Assembly (NCBI GenBank): GCA_026394265.1 | Contig: JAPKYO010000066.1 | Span: 1 to 64,000, forward strand | Reading direction: 5' to 3' | DNA length: 64,000 bases | Source of the DNA: Candidatus Bathyarchaeota archaeon | GTDB taxonomy: Archaea > Thermoproteota > Bathyarchaeia > TCS64 | Part shown: piece by piece, positions 52,065 to 60,421 of the stretch | How positions within the stretch are numbered: the first letter of the stretch is position 1 | Layout: every line of letters starts with the position of its first letter | Made by a program: the position numbers and the translations under genes | Notes under the pieces: model-generated | Databases searched by the model: none | What the model was told of the DNA's origin: nothing | Seen by the model: the letters and a program-made list of their open reading frames with translations, nothing else

Positions 52065-53136
52065 TTAGGAGATGATTTTCTCGATGTTCCAATAATCCTT
52101 CAAAACTTCACTCAATTCATTTATGACGACTTTCATTTTATCAACAACCTTATGATCCGGGGTAGGAGGCGCACCCTCCTCCCGATAAGCTAGTTCAAGC
52201 CCCAATTCGCCGCATAAAAGAGCGTAGAGCCCTTTCTCCTCATACCCCGGATTATACCCCCGCAGACAAGATCTACCATACCACAACTAACCTCATCAGC
52301 CGCCTCAGAGGTAGCTCTTCCAATTGACCAAAGCCCCCCATAGGTCAAACCAAGCTCAGCGAGCTCATCCTGATAATGGGGATCCGCCCCACCATTCCTA
52401 ATGATAACCTGAGGCTGAAACTGACGCACAATAGGTCTAAACACCTTCTCTAGGACCAAGCCCATGCAATCATCACTAGCCTCCGGCGGAAGAGGCACAT
52501 TGACCGTATATCCCATTCCTTCTCCCTCCCAATTTGCTCCACGAACCCGGTGTTAGGGTAAAAAGTCCTAGGATTCTGGTGTACGATGAGGTAGAGAACC
52601 TGTGACTCTTCGTAAAAAATGTCTATAGTGCCATTCCCCGCGTATGCATGTGTCGAAGATAGTACACGTTTCAATCCATGGCGCTCGATCATCGACTTCG
52701 CAGATTACGACATCGTTGAAGACACATCAGCCTTCTCCATAGTCCTTACCTGAGTGGTGAAGCCCTCCGCCTACTCCCTGGACTATGTTGACCTTCTTCT
52801 GTGCAACGATGTCCCCAGCGGTTAATGCGGCTCCAACGATCAGCCTTACGGCTTTAACGATCGCTGGCTTGAGATGCGTGTCATCTGAGAGAACCCCATA
52901 TTTTCCGCAACTTGGTTGACTCTATCTATGTATTCTCGGGTATGGACGAGCATTAGGTCGGAGTCATCCACGGCTTTCGGTTTAACTAAGATTAGGTCTG
53001 GACGCTTGAAAATATCTAATTGTTCTAGGAGTCTTAGGTAGCGTAGGAATCTGTCTCCTCTAAGGGCGTATTCTTCGCCGAAGTCGTACCCTGCGATTCC
53101 TTTATCATAGACTATCGCGTACCTCTTCATATTCAA
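52065..53136 (-). pseudogene. Histone deacetylase/AcuC-family pseudogene
   Basis: Read along the minus strand, the family appears in order but in changing frames: MKRYAIVYDKGIAGYDFGEE (53136 on); after a shift near 52905, IVKAVRLIVGAALTAGD and VGGGLHHSGKDYGEG, then TGA, CVFND; from 52692, YAGNGTIDIFYEESQVLYL and FYPNTGFVEQIG; after a shift, YTVNVPLPPEASDD and IIRNGGADPHYQDELAELGL; after a third shift, YNPGYEEKGLYALLCGELGL. The catalytic HH pair is still visible. The enzyme, an acetyl-lysine or acetylpolyamine deacetylase, is lost here. Confidence 0.88.
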
Positions 53137-53516
53137 CTAAAAGAAACGCCGAGTATTATTTATATCCTAATAATGAGTGCTCCTTTTGTAAGACTTTGGA
53201 GAGTATGCATGGGTTATTCTCAATTTAGATTCCAGAGTGCGTGGTGTCCTCTCGAGTCGAGAGAACGAAGTTGACTGCGCGCGCTTGATAGGTAGTTTAT
53301 GGTCGCGTGTGTAGTAAATTTCAGTTCATGAGTGTGGAAGACTCGCTTATGGTGGTTAAGGATCATTAAAATTCTGCGAAAGTTATGGCTCATCCGAGGA
53401 GAAGATGTGGATGAACTACTCCGACAGTGATAAGGAGATCCGTGAAGCTGAGCCTGAAGAGGAGCGTGAGAAAGAACATGAGTAGGAGGAAATAGAAAAA
53501 GAAAATGAGGAAAATT
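53137..53516. other. Intergenic region
   Basis: Contains GCGCGCGC near 53277 and a short acidic frame at 53405-53485 (many Glu/Lys/Arg codons) that stops at TAG and continues in frame with similar composition. It is probably a gene scrap. Nothing else is seen. Confidence 0.5.
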
Positions 53517-53831
53517 CTAACACCCGTTCATTATCTCGACGGGTTTCCTCATTTCTAAAAGCCCTTTAGCCTTACCAAAATAAAGTAAGACGTTTTGACC
53601 TTTTTCGGTTATATGATAAACCCTATCACTCCTATTATCACCTTCCTCGACGGTGCACTCCTCTATTAAGTCCTGAATAACTAGCGATGCAAGTATCTGC
53701 TGAAGAGGCTTCCAGGATAGATTAGCCGCGTACATTATCCTTGTTGGCAATATGGTACCGCTCCTGATCTCCTCCATTACGTCTATGTAAATCTCGAGCT
53801 TGGATCGTCGCGCGCGTGATCTATACGTCAA
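53517..53831 (-). CDS. Archaeal HTH_45-type winged-helix regulator
   Basis: 104 residues. The pattern SKLEIYIDVMEEIRSGTILP, TRIMYAANLSWKPLQQILAS and LVIQDLIEE, then YHITEKGQNVLLYF, is the standard archaeal PF14947-type winged helix found in many stand-alone regulators. No ligand domain is attached. TTG/ATG-type start at 53831 within a GCGCGCGTGA context, so a slightly later start is possible. The target is unknown. Confidence 0.85.
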   Translation of the reverse strand: MTYRSRARRSKLEIYIDVMEEIRSGTILPTRIMYAANLSWKPLQQILASLVIQDLIEECTVEEGDNRSDRVYHITEKGQNVLLYFGKAKGLLEMRKPVEIMNGC

Positions 53832-54314
53832 ATGAATCCGCTCCTTGGAAGGACAACCCCCTCTTTATTTAAGTGTTTGGTGATGATAACTTGTTGGATA
53901 TTTGAGTTAATACCGACTTCGAAAATATGTAATATAAAATATCGTATTATTCTTAGGAATTTTTAAGAACATTTTATATTTTCTTTATTAATATATTGAT
54001 TATACTCACATGTGCGGGTTAGAAAAATCCACCTGCGCGTGCGCCGAGATCGTATAATTCCAAGTCGGACGTAATTACTCCAACGTGGTAGTGGTTGATT
54101 GGGTCCCACTGAACAGGATTAGGCTCCCTCTGACTCACCGTGAACCACCGGAAATTCTCCGACCCAATTGTTTGTCAAGACTGTGAACTAATGATGGTGT
54201 GTTCTTCAAATATCTGAGGTAGGGAACGAAAGTTGTATGGAGATATGATTTTGAGGAACTTTAAGTTGTTTGTAGTCAAAAAAACGGGGCTTTTAAAGGA
54301 AAAAAACTACGATT
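53832..54314. other. AT-rich intergenic region before the core block
   Basis: No intact gene. 53900-54010 is very AT-rich with TATA-like sequence, GCGCGTGCGC lies near 54034, and 54060-54230 has higher GC and a possible Cys-containing gene scrap. It marks the change to GC-richer housekeeping genes. Confidence 0.5.
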
Positions 54315-55292
54315 TTACCTACAAAAATCGTCAAATTTCCAGTAGTGTTCCTCTTCCTGGATGACGATGTCCTCGAACATGCGCCTCGTCAGCGTGTCGC
54401 CGCGCTTCATGGCCTCCTCGATTATCTTCCTGTAGAGGACGATGGCGTCGTTCTCGGCCTCGTGGTCGAGACGCAGGAATTCATCAGCCGTCTCGCCAAC
54501 CTTGGGGAGCGGGTCGGGCATCACAGCCGCCTCGCCCTCGAGCAGGTAGATCCTCTCCGAGATCTTCTCCAGGTGCTCCATCTCCTGCATGAAGACCCCC
54601 TTGAGCAGGTCGCTTACCGCCTTCGTCTTGTTCTTCTCGGTGATGACCTCTAGGGGCGTCTCCTTCATGCGCAGGCTGAGCAGCGCCGCCTTCTCGTGTT
54701 GGTTGGTATACTGTATGATCGCCATGATCTCGCTGGCGACCGCCTTGTTGAGTAGGGCGAAGTAGTCGTCCGTGAAGACCTTCCTCCACTCCGAGGTCTT
54801 CCCCGAGTCCTCCTGCGGCTCGTCCTTGAACTTCGTGTACTCCTGGAACTTGAAGAGGTGCGCCTCCTCCTCGCCGTAGATCTTCTCGAAGAGCTCGTGG
54901 GTCTCGTAGTCCCCGGCCTTGCGGGACTCGTCGATTATCTTCCTGTAGAGGGTGAGTGCCTCCTCCTCGGCCTTTACGCCGAGTTTGGCAAACTGGCTAA
55001 GCGAGTCGCCGACCACCGGCTTCTTCGCCTTGGTCGTCGCCTTGCCTCCGAGGTAGTAGATCCTCTCCATTATGGCGGCGGCGTGCTTCATCTCCTGCAT
55101 CCCTATCTCGCGGAGGAACTTCCCGATGGCCTCATACGTGGTCTTGTCGAGGAGGATGTTCTCGGGGAGCTTCTTCATTATGAGCTTCTCCATCTTGCCG
55201 TGCTGGAGCAGGTATTGGATGCTTACCTGAATCTCCCTCTCGACGGCCTCGTTGAGCATGTCGATATACTCAGGCGTTGTCTTTACAGCCAT
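54315..55292 (-). CDS. Tandem-duplicated ferritin-like protein
   Basis: 325 residues made of two homologous four-helix bundles (about 1-165 and 170-325). Each has the di-iron ligand pattern: first half AVEREIQVSIQYLLQH, GMQEMKHAAAIMERI, EEEALTLYRKII and EEEAHLFKF; second half AVASEIMAIIQYTNQH, FMQEMEHLEKISERI, AENDAIVLYRKII and EEEHYWKF. All E and ExxH ligands are intact in both, so each half can bind two irons. It resembles bacterioferritin/DPS-like proteins but is fused, a pseudo-dimer. Likely role: iron storage or peroxide detoxification. ATG start; minus-strand CATTAATATC about 45 bases upstream may be its TATA box. Confidence 0.85.
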   Translation of the reverse strand: MAVKTTPEYIDMLNEAVEREIQVSIQYLLQHGKMEKLIMKKLPENILLDKTTYEAIGKFLREIGMQEMKHAAAIMERIYYLGGKATTKAKKPVVGDSLSQFAKLGVKAEEEALTLYRKIIDESRKAGDYETHELFEKIYGEEEAHLFKFQEYTKFKDEPQEDSGKTSEWRKVFTDDYFALLNKAVASEIMAIIQYTNQHEKAALLSLRMKETPLEVITEKNKTKAVSDLLKGVFMQEMEHLEKISERIYLLEGEAAVMPDPLPKVGETADEFLRLDHEAENDAIVLYRKIIEEAMKRGDTLTRRMFEDIVIQEEEHYWKFDDFCR

Positions 55293-55475
55293 TCTTCACA
55301 ACCTTCTAAATGAGTCTCTGGAGTCTTGAGATATTAATGATTCGTTGACATGCCGTAAGAAAAGGGAAGTAAGCCGGATGGCCGAAAAAACGGCTCAGAT
55401 CAGAAAAACGTACTAGAAAATCACCCTGTTCATGATCAGATCTCAGCAAAAGAAGCATCTATTCCCTACAGTGGG

Positions 55476-55850
55476 TCACTTCATCAGCGGGAGGTTGCCG
55501 GTTATCTTGTCCAGTTTGTCATTCCTCTCTGGACCGAGCCCGAGCGCCGTGATGCTCCCCGGCGGAACCTCCGTCAACCCACGGTCCTGAATGACCGAGA
55601 AGACGACGTCAAGCTTGTCCGCCTTCTCCGCGAGCTCCTCAAGCTCCTCCTGCGAGTCGACCATGAGCGCCACCTTCTTGGCGCCCTCCTCGTGCCACTT
55701 CCGCCACCCCGCGTGGTTCTCCTGCTTCGCCTTCTCCGAGCAGTCAACCGCCGCGTGACAAGCTTGGGCGATCATCTTGCCCGTGCTCATCTTAAGGTCC
55801 GTGCGCACCACTATGCACATCTTGTACTCGAACTGGTTCTGCCGGCTCAT
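55476..55850 (-). CDS. pth2: Peptidyl-tRNA hydrolase 2
   Basis: 124 residues from the ATG at 55850, overlapping the aspS stop (ATGA), so translationally coupled. Pth2 motifs: YKMCIVVRTDLKMSTGKMIA, QACHAAVDCSEKA (catalytic region), VALMVDSQEELEELAEKAD and the C-terminal DRGLTEVPPGSITALGLGP. The enzyme releases peptides from stalled peptidyl-tRNA. The archaeal type is expected here. The longer frame upstream overlaps aspS and is not the start. Confidence 0.95.
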   Translation of the reverse strand: MSRQNQFEYKMCIVVRTDLKMSTGKMIAQACHAAVDCSEKAKQENHAGWRKWHEEGAKKVALMVDSQEELEELAEKADKLDVVFSVIQDRGLTEVPPGSITALGLGPERNDKLDKITGNLPLMK

Positions 55851-57127
55851 GGCTGGAGCCTCTCCCTGTCCCTTGGAAACATGCAGCACTCCCTGATGTT
55901 GTCCTTACCCGTAACGATCATAGTTAATCTCTCCAAGCCGATGCTCCAACCCGCGTGAGGCGGCGCACCGTAGGCGAAGGCCTCGATGTAGCCCTCGAAG
56001 TTCTCAGGGTGTAGCCCCTTCTTCGTGATCCTCTCACGGAGAAGCTCCGGGACGTGGATGCGTTGCGTACCACTGCTGATCTCGATCCCGCCGTAGATGC
56101 AGTCGAAGGCGTGAACAACCTCCGGGTTATCCGCGTAGGGCATCGAATAGAACGCCTTCTGCGCCGCAGGCCAATCCTTCAGGAAGAAAGCCTCCTTCCC
56201 CACAAGCTCCATCATCTTCCTCTCCTGCGGCTTGGTGAAGTCGTCCCCCCAGACGATCTGCTCACCCGCCTTCTGAAGCATCTCTATCGCCTCCGAGTAG
56301 GTGACGCGCCTGAATGGAAGCTCGGGGATCACCAGATCCCTCCCCAGCGTCTTCAACTCCTCCGGGCAATGCTCCTTAACCTCCTTCAACATGTGCACGA
56401 GCACCCTCTCAAGCACCTTCATCACCGTCTCGTCGTCGGCGAAAGCCTGCTCAATGTCCATCTGCCGGACCTCGTTCAGGTGAGTAGGCGTGTTGAACTT
56501 CTCCGCCCTCCAGATGGGCGTCACCGTGAACACCTTCTCGAAGCTGATGGCGCACATCTGCTTGTAGAGCTGAGGACTCTGCGCGAGGAACGCATCCTTC
56601 TCGAAGTAGGGCAACTTGAACAGGTCCGCGCCCCCCTCGGAAGCCGATGAGATGATGCATGGCGGCTGTATCTCCATGTACCCATTCTCCATCAGCCAGC
56701 CGCGGAACGTCGACAGCAGCCTGTTCTGTATAGTGAATATGGCGCGCGTCTGAGGCGCCCTGAAGTCGAGGAAACGCCAGTTAAGCCTCGTCTCCAACTC
56801 GCTCTGACTCGTCTCCGCGATGTCGACGGGTAGGGGCTGCTTGGACTTGTTCACCACCTCGATGCCGTCGGGGAAGAACTCGACGCCCGCGTTCGCGATC
56901 TTGCTCTGCTGCGCCTTACCCGTGACCGCGATGACGTCCTCCCGACCCAACCCATCCGCCGGGTAGAGGTCGAGATTCTTCACCGTGACCTGAATCTCAC
57001 CCGTCCTGTCACGCATCACGATGAACTTGATCTTCGCCAGATCCCGGGTGCGGACAACCCAGCCGGCGATCGTAACCTGCTCGCCGACCCTCCGCTTAGC
57101 CTCATCGATGTAAACCCTGTCGAACAT
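55847..57127 (-). CDS. aspS: Aspartyl-tRNA synthetase (archaeal type)
   Basis: 426 residues. N-terminal OB fold for the anticodon (VTIAGWVVRTRDLAKIKFIV, about 15-105) and a class II catalytic core: motif 2 WRAEKFNTPTHLNEVRQMD (about 205-225) and motif 3 GAPPHAGWSIGLERLTM (about 393-410), with GGIEISSGTQRIH in between. It charges tRNA-Asp, and archaeal members are often non-discriminating, also making Asp-tRNA-Asn. It has its own TATA box and is followed by pth2 with an ATGA overlap. Confidence 0.96.
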   Translation of the reverse strand: MFDRVYIDEAKRRVGEQVTIAGWVVRTRDLAKIKFIVMRDRTGEIQVTVKNLDLYPADGLGREDVIAVTGKAQQSKIANAGVEFFPDGIEVVNKSKQPLPVDIAETSQSELETRLNWRFLDFRAPQTRAIFTIQNRLLSTFRGWLMENGYMEIQPPCIISSASEGGADLFKLPYFEKDAFLAQSPQLYKQMCAISFEKVFTVTPIWRAEKFNTPTHLNEVRQMDIEQAFADDETVMKVLERVLVHMLKEVKEHCPEELKTLGRDLVIPELPFRRVTYSEAIEMLQKAGEQIVWGDDFTKPQERKMMELVGKEAFFLKDWPAAQKAFYSMPYADNPEVVHAFDCIYGGIEISSGTQRIHVPELLRERITKKGLHPENFEGYIEAFAYGAPPHAGWSIGLERLTMIVTGKDNIRECCMFPRDRERLQP

Positions 57128-57166
57128 GAAGGAAACCCCTAAGCTACCCAGCTAGAAGAGCGGAGG

Positions 57167-57177
57167 GTATAAAAATA
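57167..57177 (-). promoter_or_regulatory. TATA box of aspS
   Basis: On the minus strand TATTTTTATAC lies about 40-50 bases before the aspS ATG, giving a predicted leader of about 15-20 bases. Confidence 0.6.
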
Positions 57178-57188
57178 CTTTCGAGTGG

Positions 57189-57698
57189 CTAGTAGGCGTA
57201 CTCGACGCGAAGATCCATCTTACGGACCTTCTTCGCTATCTCCGTCAACGCCTGTATCCGCTTCTTGCTCAGCCTCTTCGCCCCGCGGGCCGCCAACACG
57301 ACGCGCGTCTCAGTGCTCCCATCGGGGAGCCAGATGATGTTGATCGTCACGATCTGCTGCCCCGAGAACAGATCCTCGAGGAACTTACGATCATTCATCC
57401 CCGCCTCGATCACGACGACCTTCTTATTCAGGGCGTCACCGAGGTCACGGACGGGCTTAGGGTTGGCGTTAAACTTGGCCGAGTCCCCCTTACCGACGAC
57501 GAGGACGAGGAAGCCCCCCGCGTCCACGACGTTTTCAAGGGTAACGGATTGCAGGAACTGGTTCTGGCCCTCGTAGCTGATGAGCTTCTTGGCCACTTCC
57601 ATGTACTCGTTGGATACGGCGCCTGTCTTGATCTTCGTCTGGCACTTCGAGCAGAGCATGCCGCTCTTGAGACAAAATTCACATAGTTGCGTTTGCAC
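57189..57698 (-). CDS. Archaeal NusA-like KH protein with zinc finger
   Basis: 169 residues. An N-terminal zinc site (CEFCLKSGMLCSKCQTK, two CxxC pairs) is followed by a KH-type domain (VVVIEAGMNDRKFLEDLFSG, then QIVTINIIWLPDGSTETRVV). This is the archaeal protein often annotated as transcription elongation factor NusA-like. It probably binds RNA in transcription or translation. It lies 57 bases downstream of alba and 61 bases upstream of aspS, all on one strand. Confidence 0.85.
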   Translation of the reverse strand: MQTQLCEFCLKSGMLCSKCQTKIKTGAVSNEYMEVAKKLISYEGQNQFLQSVTLENVVDAGGFLVLVVGKGDSAKFNANPKPVRDLGDALNKKVVVIEAGMNDRKFLEDLFSGQQIVTINIIWLPDGSTETRVVLAARGAKRLSKKRIQALTEIAKKVRKMDLRVEYAY

Positions 57699-57755
57699 TC
57701 AGTGATCCTCCGGGCATCCGGGGGAGTCGCCGCGAGAGCCTAATTGTTAGCGCCA

Positions 57756-58031
57756 TCACGGCTTCAGCACGATCTCGATTGTGCTGACGTTTGAAGGCGT
57801 GTTACGCTCCTCGGACTGCATCTGCTCGGTGCCTATCTTTATCTCCTGAACGGTGACACTGGGCATGAACCTGTTCCTGAGTACCTCCACGACATCGACA
57901 GCCCTGCTGATGGACTGTCCGCGCGCCTTAACTAGGACGATCTCCTGGCCACTCTTGAAGAGGGTCATGCAGGCGAGGACATAGTTGAGGACAGGCTTGC
58001 GTCCGATAAATACGGTGTTAGATCTCTCCAC
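57756..58031 (-). CDS. albA: Alba DNA/RNA-binding chromatin protein
   Basis: 91 residues, the usual size. [20 protein letters not shown] holds the conserved Gly-Arg-Lys-Pro with the binding-face Lys; [20 protein letters not shown] is the second conserved helix and EIKIGTEQM the hairpin arm. Alba dimers coat DNA and RNA in archaea. It heads the alba - NusA-like pair. ATG start after AGGAGT. Confidence 0.95.
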   Translation of the reverse strand: MERSNTVFIGRKPVLNYVLACMTLFKSGQEIVLVKARGQSISRAVDVVEVLRNRFMPSVTVQEIKIGTEQMQSEERNTPSNVSTIEIVLKP

Positions 58032-58138
58032 TTTGGACTCCTCCAGATATTCGTTTTCTGTAGGTGTGCTATGATGGTGTTCTTTCAGTTAAAAGGATAT
58101 CGGGTTTTCGATAAAATTGCCTATCCCTGCTGTATTAA

Positions 58139-58747
58139 TCACTTATCGTTGTATCTGTCGTTCTTCCAGACGTCGGCGGTGTTGCTGTAGTAGCCCCGTT
58201 CCCAGAAGCCGAGCTTGTCCCGGGTGGAAAACGTGATCCGGGTGAGCCACATGGGCGACTTGTAAGCATATTTCTGGGGGAACACGAGCCTCATCGGCCC
58301 CCCGAGTGGTGGCGATAGCTCCTCACCGTTGAGCCTGTGTGCGAGGACCGCGTCACCACCCTGGAGGTCCATGAGGGGAAGGCTCGTCGTGTAGCCGTCG
58401 GCGCACTCGAACCACGCGTACTCCACCCCCTTTCTCGGCTGAACCCTATCCTGAATCGTCTTGAAGAGGACGCCGCTCCAACGCTGCTTGAGGACGCTCC
58501 ACCCCTCGACGCAGTGGAAGTCGCTCACAGACTCGACCTGGGGGAGGGCGAGGAAGTCGGCCCACCTCAGGGCGAGCGGCGACTCCACCTCGCCGTCGAC
58601 AGCGAGGCCCCACTCATCCCTCGGGATGTCCGGTAGGACGCGCGTTATTCCGGGGTGGTCTACTCCCCACCGGAGTATACCGGGTATCGGCGCCTGGTCG
58701 GGGGGCATCCCGCCCCTCGGCTCCGCCTTTTTCTTCCTCCAGAACAA
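58139..58747 (-). CDS. Molybdopterin-dependent oxidoreductase (sulfite oxidase/MsrP fold)
   Basis: 202 residues. The SUOX fold core has the Mo-ligand Cys in SVSDFHCVEGWSVLKQRWSG (Cys near residue 98), followed by the Mo-pterin contacts in ECADGYTTSLPL, and the ending PMRLVFPQKYAYKSPMWLTR matches the family. There is no signal peptide or C-terminal dimer domain, so it is a short cytoplasmic MsrP/YedY-like version. No heme or membrane partner is adjacent. The substrate is unknown, perhaps a sulfoxide or sulfite. Confidence 0.85.
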   Translation of the reverse strand: MFWRKKKAEPRGGMPPDQAPIPGILRWGVDHPGITRVLPDIPRDEWGLAVDGEVESPLALRWADFLALPQVESVSDFHCVEGWSVLKQRWSGVLFKTIQDRVQPRKGVEYAWFECADGYTTSLPLMDLQGGDAVLAHRLNGEELSPPLGGPMRLVFPQKYAYKSPMWLTRITFSTRDKLGFWERGYYSNTADVWKNDRYNDK

Positions 58748-58834
58748 CGTCGAGTAAACCCGTTCAAACCGGGGGCAATAAATCCTGCGCCCCGCCCTCG
58801 AATGGGTTAAACGCGCAGGCAGCGACGCATAACC

Positions 58835-59491
58835 ATGGACGAGAGGGAGAGAGCCGAGAAGATCATAGCGAGCCTAGAGACAGCCTACCCATACGAGGAG
58901 GGCACCATACTCCACTGGAAGACCCCCCTCGAGCTCCTCGTCGCCACCATCCTCTCGGCGCAGAGCACAGACGAGCAGATCAACAAGCTCACCCCCGCCC
59001 TCTTCAAGAGATACAAAACCGCCAAGGACTACGCCGACGCAAACATAGACGAACTAGAACTCTACATACGCTCCTCCGGATTCTACCACCGGAAAGCGGA
59101 GCTCATCCAGACCGCCTGCCGCCAGATAGTCGCCGATTACGGAGGCGAGGTCCCCCGAACCATGGAAGACCTCCTCACGCTCAAGGGCGTCGCGAGGAAG
59201 ACGGCGAACATCGTCCTCGGGAACGCCTACGGCGTCGTCGAGGGCATAGCAGTCGACACACACGTCATGCGCCTGAGCCAGCGCCTCAGATGGTCAGGGG
59301 AGACGGACAGGGACAAGATAGAGCAGGACCTCCTGCGGCTCATCCCATACGACAAGTGGTACGAGGTCAACTACCTCCTCATAACACACGGTAGACGCAT
59401 CTGCGACGCCAAGAAGCCGGACTGCGGAGGCTGCGTCATAAACAAGCTATGCCCATCCGCCTTCACGTTCAAACACAACAAGCCAAACTAG
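58835..59491 (+). CDS. nth: Endonuclease III
   Basis: 218 residues. HhH-GPD glycosylase/AP lyase: LLVATILSAQSTDEQINKL opening, the HhH motif with catalytic Lys region LKGVARKTANIVLGNAYG, catalytic Asp in AVDTHVMRLSQRL, and the [4Fe-4S] cluster loop C-x6-C-x2-C-x5-C (CDAKKPDCGGCVINKLC). It removes oxidised pyrimidines and cuts at abasic sites in base-excision repair. ATG start; divergent from the molybdopterin enzyme. Confidence 0.95.
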   Translation: MDERERAEKIIASLETAYPYEEGTILHWKTPLELLVATILSAQSTDEQINKLTPALFKRYKTAKDYADANIDELELYIRSSGFYHRKAELIQTACRQIVADYGGEVPRTMEDLLTLKGVARKTANIVLGNAYGVVEGIAVDTHVMRLSQRLRWSGETDRDKIEQDLLRLIPYDKWYEVNYLLITHGRRICDAKKPDCGGCVINKLCPSAFTFKHNKPN

Positions 59492-59528
59492 AGACGTTTT
59501 TCAACACCGCTTCCCACACCCAGACCAG

Positions 59529-59714
59529 ATGAAGGACACGCCGCTCTACGAGACCCCCCACATGAACCACGAAAGGCACCTATGCGCTCTAGTCGAGAAG
59601 GGGACGACCATCGCGGAGTACAAGGAACTCGTCAGAGACCCAAAGTACGTCTGCTGGTTCTGCAGAAGGGTGGCAAACGATAAGGACAGGCTCTGCCACC
59701 CCCTCCCCCTCTAG
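59529..59714 (+). CDS. Small Cys/His protein (61 aa)
   Basis: 61 residues starting MKDTPLYETPHMNHERHLCA. Cys and His are spaced as HLC, VCWFC and RLCHP (CxxC plus flanking C and H), so it probably binds zinc or iron. It lies 37 bases after nth and is probably co-transcribed with it. Stand-alone members are seen in archaea but no function is known to me. Confidence 0.7.
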   Translation: MKDTPLYETPHMNHERHLCALVEKGTTIAEYKELVRDPKYVCWFCRRVANDKDRLCHPLPL

Positions 59715-59830
59715 CCAGTTACAGCCGCCTCCCCGCTAGATGCCGCTGCCTTTGCTTTATAACGGGTGCCTCCACGGTTCAACACGTCGGACGACTACAA
59801 TCTATTATCCCGTAGCATCCGATACCAGCA

Positions 59831-60388
59831 TCAGGGGGCTGAAGAGGCTCCAAATTCTCCGAAATAACGCGACTTGACGTAGATCTGCTTGTAGACCTTT
59901 GCCTTGCTCAGCGTCCGCTCATGCTCCTTCTTCATATACTGAATGTTGGCTTCCGTGACCTCGCCCTTGGGCTCGGCTGGGATTCCTAGCGCGACCATCT
60001 TGGGTGGGATGATCTTCCTCGGACTGACGAGGGCGCCTGAACCGACCATCGCGCCTTCACCGATCTCCGCTCGATCGAGAACGACTGCCTGGATGCCGAT
60101 TATGGCGTTGTTCCCGATCTTGGCGCCGTGGATCGTCGCGCCGTGGCTGACTATGACGTCGGAGCCGATGCTGACGGGGTTGCCCGTCGGCGCCTCGATC
60201 AGACACCCCTCCAGAACCGTCGTGCGCGCCCCGATGATTACCTTGTCGTCGTCACCGCGTATCACGGCGTTCGTCCAGACGTTTACATCCTCATCGAGGG
60301 TGACGTCCCCTATGATCCAGCTCCCGGGGGCGAGGAAGACGCTCGGGTGCACCTTGGGCTTCTTGCCCTCAAACTCGACAACAGACAT
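59831..60388 (-). CDS. Gamma-carbonic-anhydrase-like hexapeptide protein
   Basis: 185 residues. Left-handed beta-helix: repeated hexapeptides from VHPSVFLAPGSWIIGDVTLD through AIIGIQAVVLDRAEIGEGAM. Of the three zinc His expected in gamma-carbonic anhydrases, the later two are present (VSHGATIHGAKIG), but the first (usually in xxVxHT) is Glu here (CLIEAPTGNPVSIG). It may bind metal differently or not be a carbonic anhydrase. The C-terminal helix is YMKKEHERTLSKAKVYKQI. It lies 34 bases after nadA on the same strand and is likely co-transcribed with nadC-nadA. Confidence 0.8.
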   Translation of the reverse strand: MSVVEFEGKKPKVHPSVFLAPGSWIIGDVTLDEDVNVWTNAVIRGDDDKVIIGARTTVLEGCLIEAPTGNPVSIGSDVIVSHGATIHGAKIGNNAIIGIQAVVLDRAEIGEGAMVGSGALVSPRKIIPPKMVALGIPAEPKGEVTEANIQYMKKEHERTLSKAKVYKQIYVKSRYFGEFGASSAP

Positions 60389-60421
60389 GCTTGGAAAAAT
60401 GGGGGACGCCGATGAAAAGGA

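Noticed and set aside
53405..53485. Short Glu/Lys-rich frame with a TAG and in-frame continuation
   Set aside because: Low complexity and very short; the second TAG case here is too weak to support stop-codon recoding.
54060..54230. Possible small Cys-containing gene before the ferritin gene
   Set aside because: No start codon, ribosome site or continuous frame supports it.
54345..54653. Plus-strand frame opposite the ferritin-like gene
   Set aside because: Shadow of a well-supported gene; Leu/Val-rich composition comes from the Glu-rich sense strand.
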